From Streptococcus mitis (GTDB lineage Bacteria; Bacillota; Bacilli; Lactobacillales; Streptococcaceae), in contig NZ_CAMIAF010000006.1 of assembly GCF_946190375.1 (NCBI RefSeq), forward strand, positions 1 through 64,000: a stretch of 64,000 bases of DNA, written 5' to 3'. The position numbers and the translations under genes are program-made. Shown here piece by piece: positions 18,344-27,689 of this stretch. Position 1 is the first letter of the stretch; each line of letters starts with the position of its first letter. The notes beneath the pieces are model-generated. The model did no database searches and was not told the origin of the DNA. It was given only the letters and a program-made list of their open reading frames with translations.

Positions 18344-19924
18344 ATGTATTATTTTATTCCAGCTTGGTATGGTTCAACTCGTCAATGGCATGTTGATTTG
18401 AATCCATGGTATCGTTCTTATTTTAGATTTGAATTTGATGACACATTCAATCAAATTAGGCTTTTTCAAAGACAAGAAATACCATCAAGGCTATTAGTAT
18501 TAGCCTATCAGCCACATTTGCGTTATTTTTTACATAGACACGGTGTTTTAGAGACAGAAGTCTATTCTATCTTTGATGACATGCAAGACTTGCATGATAT
18601 ACACACCCAGGTCCTTAATATAAGAGATATAGAGTGGGATAGTGATTGTCAATTTCTTTACAGTCCATTTGCAATAGTGGTTCAGAAAAATGGCAAAAAG
18701 TATGCTAAGGTAGAACATGGTGTAGAAGGCTTTATTACTGAGATCCAATATTTTGATTTCGATGGACAGATGAGTAAGAATTATATCATGGATGATCGTG
18801 GCTTTGTATCGAGTGTTATTTATTTTGATAATGGACAGCCTACCTATCAAGACTACTTGGATCCTAAAGGTATCTGGAGATTTAGGGAGTATTTAAACGA
18901 GGGAGGACGAGTAGAGGTAAATCCAATATTTGGTTATCGTTTTAAACAGCTTCACTACACTGATATGAGTCAACTAATCGCAGAATATTTTGACAAATAT
19001 TTGCAAAAGCAACAGAAAAAACAGGATATTTTTATCATTCCTTCTCATCCTCATCATGACCAATTTATCTTCAGTTGCCTACCAAGTGACACTGCTAAAA
19101 TTTTGAGTCTTTTTATTAACCGGAATTCTCAAGCTAGTTTTAAAGATTTAGCTCCATCATTTGATCAGGTAGATGTAGTATTGGTGGATAGAGAGGATAG
19201 TTTACAACTTTTGCAGGAACTATATCCTAAACTATCGGATAAATTTTATCATCTCTCTCCTTTTGATACGCGTTTACGACTAGGTCGAAGTCAGACTCGG
19301 AAGGAGTCGATTATTTACTATCAATTAGATTTTTCTGAAGGAATTGACAGACAAGCCCTATTTGAGGTCTTATCATTTATTGCTGAAACCAAAGACACAG
19401 AAGTTATTTTTGGAGCCTTTTCTGCTAGTCAGAATCAAATGGAAGAGGTGGAAATTCTTGTCAATGAAATCATTCAGGAACAAATCCATACTGATAGTTT
19501 AGAAAAAGGAGTAGACTATGGTGGGGCAGAAAATCCTTTAGAAGAAAATCAGGAGCAGGAACTACGTTTTCAATTCGTCAATATGAATGATGAATTGGAT
19601 CTGATTAAGACTCTCGAGTTTGTTCGTTTGATTGTGGATTTGAATAAACAACCCCATCTCTATACTCAAATCGCAGGTATTAGTGCGGGAATTCCTCAGA
19701 TTAATCAAGTTGAAACAGTCTATGTGGAACATTTGAAAAATGGTTATTTGATTTCAGATGTGATAGAATTTTCCAAGGCTGCACATTACTATACAGATAA
19801 ACTAAAAGAGTGGAATCAAGCCCTAGTATACTCTATTGATAAAATCAAAGAACATACTGGACAACGATTCTTAGATAAATTGCATCGTTGGCTTGAGGAG
19901 GTTACAGATGTCAAAGGACTATAA
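18344..19924 (+). CDS. asp1: Accessory Sec system protein Asp1
   Basis: A 526-residue protein starting MYYFIPAWYGS, typical of Asp1. In the SRRP export machine Asp1 binds Asp2, Asp3 and SecA2; its fold is glycosyltransferase-like (GT-B) but it lacks known catalytic activity and is thought to bind the glycosylated adhesin. No signal peptide is visible, so it is cytoplasmic or membrane-peripheral. Its last 17 bases overlap asp2, whose ribosome-binding site lies inside asp1, so production of the two is coupled. Confidence 0.92.
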   Translation: MYYFIPAWYGSTRQWHVDLNPWYRSYFRFEFDDTFNQIRLFQRQEIPSRLLVLAYQPHLRYFLHRHGVLETEVYSIFDDMQDLHDIHTQVLNIRDIEWDSDCQFLYSPFAIVVQKNGKKYAKVEHGVEGFITEIQYFDFDGQMSKNYIMDDRGFVSSVIYFDNGQPTYQDYLDPKGIWRFREYLNEGGRVEVNPIFGYRFKQLHYTDMSQLIAEYFDKYLQKQQKKQDIFIIPSHPHHDQFIFSCLPSDTAKILSLFINRNSQASFKDLAPSFDQVDVVLVDREDSLQLLQELYPKLSDKFYHLSPFDTRLRLGRSQTRKESIIYYQLDFSEGIDRQALFEVLSFIAETKDTEVIFGAFSASQNQMEEVEILVNEIIQEQIHTDSLEKGVDYGGAENPLEENQEQELRFQFVNMNDELDLIKTLEFVRLIVDLNKQPHLYTQIAGISAGIPQINQVETVYVEHLKNGYLISDVIEFSKAAHYYTDKLKEWNQALVYSIDKIKEHTGQRFLDKLHRWLEEVTDVKGL

Positions 19925-21437
19925 AATCCTACAGATAGGGATTGATAATTGGGCTCATCATTATGAAATTCCTGAAAATATGGATTGGTATTATTTTTGC
20001 CCCAATTCACCGCTAGCCCTCCGTAAAATGATGGAAATGGAAGAGATAACCAGTTTTCATGCTATCTTAATAGAGGATGGTCAGTATTTATCGGATTTAT
20101 TGCCTTTTATTCATCATATTGAGCCCTATACTTTACTTTATAGTCAAGATTTTCAAACGACAGATTTGGGTATTCTTGATTGCTTAAAAAAGAGGTGTGC
20201 TCAGGCTGTAGATTTTTCGGATCCCCAGGAATTACTCAATGATTTATCAACTTCTCTCTTTGGTGGGGGATATGGTGATAAGTTATTCCCATATAGTATT
20301 CAAGTTAATCCTTCCTTTGAAGGAGCTATTTCCTATCAAGGATTCGAATATGTGAGTTTGGAAGGAGAATTTGGTGATACTTTTTCTCAACTGGCTTATT
20401 GGTCCTATAATGTTTTGGTTGGTAAAAATTTGCCTATTGAATTATGGTTAGAGTACGAAAAACAAGGCGATTGTGAATTTAGATTGGTAATTCGTAAGAT
20501 ATGGGATGGTTCAGTGGATGACTTTTTTGAAGAGGAAGTCTATTCAGAAGCTGATTTAGAAAAAGCTATTATCCTAGATAGTAAGAATGCTAATTACTTT
20601 TTATTTGTATCGATTGAAGGGCGTGGTAATGGAAAACTTCAATTAGGAAATCTTCATAAGAGATGGAGTCGCAAACAGTTCGGGAAGTTTGTGTTAGGTG
20701 GAAATATCATACATGATAGTAAACGTGATGAAATTAATTATTTCTTCCATCCAGGCGATTTTAAACCTCCCTTGGCTGTCTATTTTGCAGGTTTTCGCCC
20801 TGCAGAAGGATTTGAGGGATATTGGATGATGAAAAATCTTGGCTGTCCTTTTATCTTGTTTTCAGATCCCCGTCTACAAGGAGGTGCTTTTTACTTAGGA
20901 AGTGATGAATTAGAAAATAAGGTAAAACAAACAATTCAATACTACTTGGATTATCTTGGTTTAACATCTAAAGATTTAATTTTATCAGGCCTCTCTATGG
21001 GAACATTTCCATCCCTTTATTATGGTGCTTCCTTTGAACCTCATGCTATTATTGTAGGTAAGCCTCTTGCTAATATTGGAACTATAGCTAGACGTGGGCG
21101 TTTAGAGGCACCGGGGGTATTTGACACATCATTTGATGCTCTAAGACATCAGACAGGAGGTGTTAGTTCACAACATATGTTACAACTAGACCAGCGTTTT
21201 TGGAATGTCTTTAAACAAGCTGATTTCTCAATGACAACTTTTGGCTTATCTTATATGAAGGATGAGGATATGGATAGTCAAGCCTATGAACAATTAGTAT
21301 CTCATCTATGCAATACTGGAGCTAAGATATTATCTAGAGGAACAGTGGGTCGACACAATGATGATACTAATACCAATGTTTTGTGGTTCTTGCATTTTTA
21401 TAACATGGTTCTAGAAGATTTCGGAAGGAGTAGATAG
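19908..21437 (+). CDS. asp2: Accessory Sec system protein Asp2 (SRRP glycan O-acetylase)
   Basis: A 509-residue protein. I place the start at ATG 19908 because GAGGAGG (19895-19901) lies six bases upstream and the protein then begins MSKDYKILQIGID; an in-frame TTG at 19893 is less likely. It has an alpha/beta-hydrolase core with the nucleophile elbow GLSMG (Ser363) and a late His483 (GRHNDD). In S. gordonii Asp2 is both an export component and an O-acetyltransferase acting on GlcNAc of GspB, and these residues fit that. It would give this locus acetylation in addition to the two hexapeptide enzymes upstream. The stop overlaps asp3 by one base. Confidence 0.92.
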   Translation: MSKDYKILQIGIDNWAHHYEIPENMDWYYFCPNSPLALRKMMEMEEITSFHAILIEDGQYLSDLLPFIHHIEPYTLLYSQDFQTTDLGILDCLKKRCAQAVDFSDPQELLNDLSTSLFGGGYGDKLFPYSIQVNPSFEGAISYQGFEYVSLEGEFGDTFSQLAYWSYNVLVGKNLPIELWLEYEKQGDCEFRLVIRKIWDGSVDDFFEEEVYSEADLEKAIILDSKNANYFLFVSIEGRGNGKLQLGNLHKRWSRKQFGKFVLGGNIIHDSKRDEINYFFHPGDFKPPLAVYFAGFRPAEGFEGYWMMKNLGCPFILFSDPRLQGGAFYLGSDELENKVKQTIQYYLDYLGLTSKDLILSGLSMGTFPSLYYGASFEPHAIIVGKPLANIGTIARRGRLEAPGVFDTSFDALRHQTGGVSSQHMLQLDQRFWNVFKQADFSMTTFGLSYMKDEDMDSQAYEQLVSHLCNTGAKILSRGTVGRHNDDTNTNVLWFLHFYNMVLEDFGRSR

Positions 21438-21877
21438 TGATTATCAAACAACGAGAAGATATTGGGTGGGGAGAGATTGCTAGCACTTATATGTATGGTA
21501 CGAAGGTTTCATACCATACTAACAAATGCATCAGTATTTATAACCCTTTGGTACGTTCTGGAGTAGTAATCAGAAGTTGGGATTCTAGTGTAAACTATCA
21601 AGCCTCCAGGACACAGCCCAGTCTCCCCTTACTTAAAAGAAAACAGGATTATCAATTATGCATGAATTTTGAATGTCTTCCTACAAATGGAGTCTATACA
21701 AAGATTGTATTTTTTGATAGATATGGGGATGTGATTGAAGAAAAAATTGAAAAAACGAAGGTCTTTGATTTTACCTATCCGGATGATACCTATACCTACC
21801 AAGTTTCCCTTCTGAGTGCTGGTTTTGAGTCCTTAGATTTCTATTCTTTTTCTATTAAGGAGACGAATCGTGTTTAA
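21437..21877 (+). CDS. asp3: Accessory Sec system protein Asp3
   Basis: A 146-residue protein starting at GTG 21437, which shares its G with the asp2 stop TAG; AAGGAG at 21425-21430 serves as ribosome-binding site. Asp3 has a carbohydrate-binding-like beta fold in known structures and forms a complex with Asp1 and Asp2 at SecA2. Assignment rests on size, position between asp2 and secA2, and the [10 protein letters not shown] region. It overlaps secA2 by 8 bases. Confidence 0.88.
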   Translation: MIIKQREDIGWGEIASTYMYGTKVSYHTNKCISIYNPLVRSGVVIRSWDSSVNYQASRTQPSLPLLKRKQDYQLCMNFECLPTNGVYTKIVFFDRYGDVIEEKIEKTKVFDFTYPDDTYTYQVSLLSAGFESLDFYSFSIKETNRV

Positions 21878-24242
21878 AGGTATATATCAAGATTTTCAAC
21901 TTCGGAAAGTCAAAAGAATTTTAAGAAAGATTAATGCCCTTAAAGGAAAGATGGAGTCTCTATCAGACCAGGAACTAGCGGCAAAAACAGTGGAGTTTCG
22001 TCAGCGCTTTGCTAAAGGAGAGACGGTAGATGATCTTCTAGTGGAAGCTTTTGCAGTTGTTCGTGAAGCGGATAAGCGAGTACTGGGAATGTTTCCCTAT
22101 GATGTCCAAGTCATGGGAGGAATTGTTATCCATCAGGGGAATGTCGCTGAGATGAATACTGGTGAAGGGAAAACTTTAACAGCCACTATGCCTGTTTATC
22201 TCAATGCCCTGACAGGTAAAGGAACCATGCTGATTACCACCAATGACTATCTAGCCAAACGCGATGCCGAGGAAATGGGACAAGTGTATCGCTTCTTAGG
22301 ATTGACAATCGGGGTACCTTTAACTGATGATCCAAAAGAGGAATTGACGCCAGAAAAGAAAAAAAAGATTTATGCTTCTGATATCATTTACACCACCAAT
22401 AATAATTTGGGTTTTGATTACTTAAATGATAATCTGGCCTCAAATGAGGAAGGGAAGTTTTTACGTCCTTTTGATTATGTTATTATTGACGAGATTGATG
22501 ATATCCTATTGGATAGCGCTCAGACACCTCTTATCATTGCAGGTGCTCCTCGGGTTCAGTCTAACCACTATGGTATTATTGATACGCTGGTAACAACTTT
22601 GGTAGAAGGGGAGGACTATATCTTTAAAGAGGAGAAGGATGAGATTTGGCTCACTACCAAGGGTGCTAAAGCTGCTGAAAGCTTTTTAGGAATAGATCAT
22701 TTTTACAAGGAAGAACATGCGGTTTTTGCTCGCCATTTAGTATATGCTATACGAGCCCACAAGCTCTATACAAAAGACAAGGACTATGTCATTCGTGGGA
22801 ATGAGATGGTACTGGTAGATAAGGGAACAGGTCGTTTGTTGGAACAAACTAAACTTCAAGGAGGTCTTCATCAGGCTATTGAAGCTAAGGAACATGTTAA
22901 ATTATCTCCAGAGACGCGAGCTATGGCCTCGATTACCTATCAGAGTCTTTTTAAAATGTTCAATAAGATATCTGGTATGACAGGGACAGGTAAGGTTGCA
23001 GAAAAAGAGTTTATTGAAACCTACAATATGTCTGTAGTGCGCATTCCAACCAATCGTCCTAGACAACGGATTGACTATCCAGATAATCTATACGTCACTT
23101 TACCTGAAAAAGTGTATGCGTCTTTGGAGTACATCAAGGAATACCATGCTAAGGGAAATCCCTTACTCGTTTTTGTAGGCTCAGTTGAGATGTCTCAGCT
23201 TTATTCGTCACTCTTGCTTCGTGAAGGGATTGCCCATAATGTCCTAAATGCTAATAATGCGGCGCGTGAGGCTCAGATTATCTCCGAGTCAGGTCAGATG
23301 GGGGCTGTGACAGTGGCCACCTCTATGGCAGGACGTGGTACGGATATCAAGCTTGGTAAAGGAGTCGCAGAGCTCGGTGGCTTGATTGTTATTGGGACTG
23401 AGCGGATGGAAAGTCAGCGGATCGACCTACAAATTCGTGGACGATCTGGTCGTCAGGGAGATCCTGGTATGAGTAAGTTTTTTGTATCCTTGGAGGACGA
23501 TGTTATCAAGAAATTTGGTCCATCTTGGGTTCATAAAAAGTACAAAGATTATCAGGTTCAAGATATGACTCAACCAGAAGTATTGAAAGGTCGTAAATAC
23601 CGAAGGCTAGTCGAAAAGGCTCAGCATGCTAGTGATAGTGCTGGACGTTCAGCACGTCGTCAGACTCTAGAATATGCTGAAAGTATGAATATTCAACGGG
23701 ATATGATTTACAAGGAGCGCAATCGTCTAATAGATGGTTCTCGTGACTTAGAGGATGTTGTAGAGGAAATCATTGCTAGTTACATAGATCAAGTGACTTC
23801 TTCAGAATATGAAAGCCGAGAGTTACTCTTCCACTTTATCGTGACCAATATTAGTTTTCATATTAAAGAAGTTCCAGATCATATAGATGTGACTGACAAG
23901 ACTGCAGTTCGTAGCTTTATGAAGCAGGTGATTGATAAAGAACTTTCTGAAAAGAAAGAATTGCTTGAGGAACATGGCTTATATGAACAGTTTTTACGAC
24001 TTTCTATGCTCAAGGCTATTGATGACAACTGGGTTGAGCAGGTAGACTATCTACAACAGTTATCCATGGCTATCGGTGGTCAGTCTGCTAGTCAGAAAAA
24101 TCCAATCGTAGAGTATTATCAAGAAGCCTATGCAGGCTTTGAAGCCATGAAAGAACAAATCCGTGCGGATATGGTGCGTAATCTCCTGATGGGCTTGGTT
24201 GAAGTCACTCCTAAGGGTGAGATTATGACTCATTTCCCATAA
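21870..24242 (+). CDS. secA2: Accessory Sec translocase ATPase SecA2
   Basis: A 790-residue SecA-type motor starting at GTG 21870 after AAGGAG. Visible are Walker A (NTGEGKT), Walker [16 protein letters not shown] and the second nucleotide domain [13 protein letters not shown]. It is shorter than a housekeeping SecA (about 840) and ends without the C-terminal zinc-binding tail, as expected for SecA2. It drives ATP-dependent export of the glycosylated SRRP through SecY2. It overlaps asp3 by 8 bases and is followed by gtfA 12 bases later. Confidence 0.95.
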   Translation: MFKGIYQDFQLRKVKRILRKINALKGKMESLSDQELAAKTVEFRQRFAKGETVDDLLVEAFAVVREADKRVLGMFPYDVQVMGGIVIHQGNVAEMNTGEGKTLTATMPVYLNALTGKGTMLITTNDYLAKRDAEEMGQVYRFLGLTIGVPLTDDPKEELTPEKKKKIYASDIIYTTNNNLGFDYLNDNLASNEEGKFLRPFDYVIIDEIDDILLDSAQTPLIIAGAPRVQSNHYGIIDTLVTTLVEGEDYIFKEEKDEIWLTTKGAKAAESFLGIDHFYKEEHAVFARHLVYAIRAHKLYTKDKDYVIRGNEMVLVDKGTGRLLEQTKLQGGLHQAIEAKEHVKLSPETRAMASITYQSLFKMFNKISGMTGTGKVAEKEFIETYNMSVVRIPTNRPRQRIDYPDNLYVTLPEKVYASLEYIKEYHAKGNPLLVFVGSVEMSQLYSSLLLREGIAHNVLNANNAAREAQIISESGQMGAVTVATSMAGRGTDIKLGKGVAELGGLIVIGTERMESQRIDLQIRGRSGRQGDPGMSKFFVSLEDDVIKKFGPSWVHKKYKDYQVQDMTQPEVLKGRKYRRLVEKAQHASDSAGRSARRQTLEYAESMNIQRDMIYKERNRLIDGSRDLEDVVEEIIASYIDQVTSSEYESRELLFHFIVTNISFHIKEVPDHIDVTDKTAVRSFMKQVIDKELSEKKELLEEHGLYEQFLRLSMLKAIDDNWVEQVDYLQQLSMAIGGQSASQKNPIVEYYQEAYAGFEAMKEQIRADMVRNLLMGLVEVTPKGEIMTHFP

Positions 24243-24254
24243 AAAGAGGAAAAT

Positions 24255-25766
24255 ATGACAATTTACAATATAAATTTAGGACTTGGCTGGGCTAGTAGTG
24301 GTGTTGAATACGCCCAAGCCTATCGTGCTGGTGTTTTTCGGAAATTAAATCTGTCCTCTAAGTTTATCTTTACAGATATGATTTTAGCCGATAATATTCA
24401 GCACTTAACAGCCAATATTGGTTTTGATGATGATCAAGTGATCTGGCTTTATAATCATTTTACAGACATCAAGATTGCACCTACTAGCGTGACAGTGGAT
24501 GATGTCCTGGCTATTTTCGGCGGTGTGGAAAGCCGTAGAGAAAAGAATGGTAAGGTCTTGCGTGTCTTCTTTTCTGACCAAGATAAGTTTGTAACCTGTT
24601 ATTTGGTGGATGAGGACAAGGACTTGGTTCAACATGCCGAGTATGTCTTTAAAGGAAAACTGATTCGTAAGGATTACTTTTCTTATACGCGTTATTGTAG
24701 CGAATACTTTGCTCCCAAGGACAATGTTGCAGTCCTATATCAACGAACTTTTTATAATGAGGACGGAACTCCAGCCTATGATATTTTGATGAATCAAGGG
24801 AAGGAAGAAGTTTATCGTTTCAAGGATAAGATTTTCTATGGAAAGCAAGCCTTTATGCATGCTTTTATGAAATCCTTGAATTTGAACAAGTCTGATTTGG
24901 TCATTCTTGATAGAGAGACAGGCATTGGACAGGTTGTGTTTGAAGAAGCACAAGTAGCGCATCTAGCGGTAGTTGTTCATGCGGAACATTATAGTGAAAA
25001 TGCTACAAACGAGAATTATATCCTTTGGAACAACTATTATGACTATCAGTTTACCAATGCGGATAAGGTTGATTTCTTTATCGTATCAACTGACAGACAA
25101 AATGAAGTGTTGCAGGAGCAATTTGCCAAATATACTCAGCATCGTCCAAAGATTGTTACCATTCCTGTAGGCAGCATCGATGCTTTAACTGAGTCAAGTC
25201 AGGGACGTAAGCCATTTTCATTGATTACGGCTTCACGTCTTGCCAAAGAAAAACACATTGACTGGTTGGTCAAGGCGGTCATTGAGGCTCGTAAGGAAAT
25301 ACCGGAACTAACTTTTGATATTTATGGGAGCGGTGGAGAAGATTCTCTTCTTCGAGAAATTATTGCTAGTCATAAGGCAGAAGACTATATCCAGCTCAAG
25401 GGTCATGCGGAACTTTCGCAGATTTATAGCCGGTATGAGGTCTACTTGACGGCTTCAACCAGTGAAGGATTTGGTTTGACCTTGATGGAAGCTATTGGTT
25501 CAGGTCTACCTCTAATTGGTTTTGATGTGCCTTATGGTAATCAGACCTTTATAGAAGATGGGAAAAATGGTTATTTAATTCCAAGTTCATCTGACCATGT
25601 AGAAGACCAAATCAAGCAAGCTTATGCAGCTAAGATTTGCCAACTGTATCAAGAAAATCGTTTGGCGGATATGCGTGCCCATTCTTACCAAATTGCCGAA
25701 GGTTTCTTAACCAAAGAAATTTTAGAAAAGTGGAAAAAAACAGTAGAGGAGGTGCTCCATGATTGA
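24255..25766 (+). CDS. gtfA: SRRP-priming GlcNAc transferase GtfA
   Basis: A 503-residue GT4-type (GT-B fold) enzyme. It begins MTIYNINLGLGWASSGVEYA and carries the GT4 motif SEGFGLTLMEAIGSGLP near the C-terminus, whose two Glu residues bind the nucleotide sugar. In streptococci GtfA with GtfB attaches GlcNAc to Ser/Thr of the SRR stalk, the first step of SRRP glycosylation. The end overlaps gtfB by 8 bases, consistent with a 1:1 complex. Confidence 0.94.
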   Translation: MTIYNINLGLGWASSGVEYAQAYRAGVFRKLNLSSKFIFTDMILADNIQHLTANIGFDDDQVIWLYNHFTDIKIAPTSVTVDDVLAIFGGVESRREKNGKVLRVFFSDQDKFVTCYLVDEDKDLVQHAEYVFKGKLIRKDYFSYTRYCSEYFAPKDNVAVLYQRTFYNEDGTPAYDILMNQGKEEVYRFKDKIFYGKQAFMHAFMKSLNLNKSDLVILDRETGIGQVVFEEAQVAHLAVVVHAEHYSENATNENYILWNNYYDYQFTNADKVDFFIVSTDRQNEVLQEQFAKYTQHRPKIVTIPVGSIDALTESSQGRKPFSLITASRLAKEKHIDWLVKAVIEARKEIPELTFDIYGSGGEDSLLREIIASHKAEDYIQLKGHAELSQIYSRYEVYLTASTSEGFGLTLMEAIGSGLPLIGFDVPYGNQTFIEDGKNGYLIPSSSDHVEDQIKQAYAAKICQLYQENRLADMRAHSYQIAEGFLTKEILEKWKKTVEEVLHD

Positions 25767-27096
25767 ACTTTATGATCGTTATAGTCAGGAAAGTCGAGAT
25801 TTACATGAAAGTCTAGTCGCTACTGGACTGTCTCAACTTGGAGTGGTCATCGATGCAGATGGTTTTCTGCCTGATGGTCTGGTTTCTCCTTTTACCTATT
25901 ATCTAGGCTATGAAAAGGGAAAACCTCTCTATTTCAACCAAGTTCCTGTTCCAGCTTTTTGGGAAATTTCAGGCAATAATCAGTCTGCTCGCATTGAAGA
26001 TATGACACAGGAGAGAGCCGTCATTCATTATGCTGATGGTTTGCAGGCTCGCTTGGTTAAAAAGGTAGACTGGAAAGACCTAGAAGGTCGAGTACGTCAG
26101 GTTGACCATTACAATCGCTTCGGAGCTTGCTTTGCTACAACGACCCATAGCGCAGATAGTGAGCCGATTATGACCGTTTACCAAGATGTCAACAGTCAAC
26201 AAGTTTTACTTGAAAACCATGTGACGGGTGATATCTTATTGACTTTGCCTGGTCAGTCCATGCGTTACTTTGCAAATAAGGTTGAATTTATCACCTTCTT
26301 TTTGCAAGATTTGGAAATAGATACCAGTCAGCTTATCTTTAATACTTTAGCGACTCCTTTCTTGGTTTCCTTCCATCATCCAGATAAGTCTGGCTCAGAT
26401 ATCCTAGTTTGGCAGGAACCTCTTTATGATGCTATTCCGGGCAATATGCAGTTGATTTTGGAAAGCGATGATGTGCGTACTAAGAAGATTATCATTCCAA
26501 ACAAGGCGACTTATGAGCGCGCTTTAGAGTTGACTGACGAAAAATACCATGATCAGTTTGTGCACTTGGGTTATCATTACCAGTTCAAACGTGATAATTT
26601 CCTAAGACGAGATGCCTTAATCTTGACCAATTCCGATCAGATTGAGCAAGTAGAAACAATCGTAGAAGCCTTGCCTGATGTTACCTTCCGTATCGCAGCG
26701 GTGACAGAGATGTCTTCTAAGCTCTTAGATATGCTTCGCTATCCTAATGTGGTCCTTTATCAGAATGCTAGCCCGCAGAAGATTCAGGAGCTCTATCAAT
26801 TGTCGGATATTTACTTGGATATAAACCACAGCAATGAGTTGTTGCAGGCAGTGCGTCAGGCCTTTGAGCACAATCTCTTGATTCTGGGCTTCAATCAGAC
26901 GGTTCACAATAGACTTTACATCGCTCCAGACCATCTATTTGAAAGTAGTGAAGTTACTGCTTTGGTTGAGATCATTAAACTGTCCCTTTCAGATGTTGAT
27001 CAAATGCGTCAGGCACTTGGAAAGCAAGGCCAACATGCAAATTATGTTGACTTGGTGCGATATCAGGAAACCATGCAAACTGTTTTAGGAGGCTAA
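25759..27096 (+). CDS. gtfB: GtfA partner and acceptor-binding protein GtfB
   Basis: A 445-residue protein that stabilises GtfA and binds the SRRP acceptor so that GlcNAc can be added; it has a GT-like fold but no catalytic role of its own. Residues about 284-415 (LTNSDQIEQVETIVEALPD, FRIAAVTEMS, SDIYLDINHS) are the prototype of the module found again in six other proteins of this locus. GAGGAGG lies just upstream of ATG 25759, inside gtfA. Only one base lies between its stop and asp4. Confidence 0.93.
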   Translation: MIELYDRYSQESRDLHESLVATGLSQLGVVIDADGFLPDGLVSPFTYYLGYEKGKPLYFNQVPVPAFWEISGNNQSARIEDMTQERAVIHYADGLQARLVKKVDWKDLEGRVRQVDHYNRFGACFATTTHSADSEPIMTVYQDVNSQQVLLENHVTGDILLTLPGQSMRYFANKVEFITFFLQDLEIDTSQLIFNTLATPFLVSFHHPDKSGSDILVWQEPLYDAIPGNMQLILESDDVRTKKIIIPNKATYERALELTDEKYHDQFVHLGYHYQFKRDNFLRRDALILTNSDQIEQVETIVEALPDVTFRIAAVTEMSSKLLDMLRYPNVVLYQNASPQKIQELYQLSDIYLDINHSNELLQAVRQAFEHNLLILGFNQTVHNRLYIAPDHLFESSEVTALVEIIKLSLSDVDQMRQALGKQGQHANYVDLVRYQETMQTVLGG

Positions 27097-27097
27097 T

Positions 27098-27277
27098 ATG
27101 TCAGAGGAAGATTTATTTTACAAAGACGTTGAAGGTCGCATGGAAGAGTTGAAACAAAAACCCATCAAGAAGGAAAAAGAAACCCGAGGGGAAAAGATTA
27201 GTAAGACTTTTTCACTCTTACTGGGTTTGATGATTCTGATTGGTTTGCTCTTTACTTTGTTGGGAATTTTGAGGTAG
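27098..27277 (+). CDS. asp4: Accessory Sec system protein Asp4 (SecE-like)
   Basis: A 59-residue protein: a charged N-terminal half (EELKQKPIKKEKETRGEK) followed by one transmembrane helix (SLLLGLMILIGLLFTLLGIL). Size, topology and position match Asp4, which resembles SecE and supports the SecY2 channel. ATG 27098 follows TTAGGAGG, which overlaps the end of gtfB. Asp5 starts 4 bases downstream. Confidence 0.88.
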   Translation: MSEEDLFYKDVEGRMEELKQKPIKKEKETRGEKISKTFSLLLGLMILIGLLFTLLGILR

Positions 27278-27281
27278 GCCT

Positions 27282-27506
27282 ATGATTGAAATACTGATTG
27301 TTTTAGCTATTGTCCTCTCTCTTGCTTTGATTGTATTGGTAACCATACAACCCCGTCAAAATCAACTATTTTCCATGGATGCCACTAGTAATATTGGTAA
27401 ACCAAGTTACTGGCAGAGCAACACCTTGGTAAAGGTTCTTACTTTATTGGTGAGTTTGGCCTTATTCGTTCTACTATTAACCTTCATGGTGATAACTTAC
27501 AAATAA
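27282..27506 (+). CDS. asp5: Accessory Sec system protein Asp5 (SecG-like)
   Basis: A 74-residue protein with two transmembrane helices (4-23 and about 49-72) separated by a polar loop (PRQNQLFSMDATSN), the SecG layout. It is the last gene of the accessory Sec operon and is thought to assist SecY2. A strong terminator follows at once. Confidence 0.87.
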   Translation: MIEILIVLAIVLSLALIVLVTIQPRQNQLFSMDATSNIGKPSYWQSNTLVKVLTLLVSLALFVLLLTFMVITYK

Positions 27507-27560
27507 AAGAAAACTTCAGATATTCACCTTTTGTGATTGGTCTGAAGTTTTCTTTTTTAT
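27506..27560 (+). terminator. Terminator of the accessory Sec operon
   Basis: AAAGAAAACTTCAGA pairs with TCTGAAGTTTTCTTT across a 20-base loop and ends in a T run, directly after asp5. It marks the end of the glycosylation/export operon. Confidence 0.85.
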
Positions 27561-27689
27561 ACTTAATGAAAATCAAAGAGCAAACTAGGAAGCTAGCCGC
27601 AGGTTGCTCAAAACACCGTTTTGAGGTTGTAGATAATACCTACGGCAAGGCGAAGCTGACGTGGTTTGAAGAGATTTTCGAAGAGTATT
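27558..27689 (-). repeat. BOX repeat, boxA-boxC form without boxB
   Basis: The sequence matches the pneumococcal BOX element read on the minus strand: boxA at the right (CGCTGACG-like core next to TTGCCGTAGG), boxC at the left (GAGCAACCTGCGGCTAGCTT). The central boxB unit is missing. Its boxA edge runs into the stop codon of the following minus-strand gene. Confidence 0.9.
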
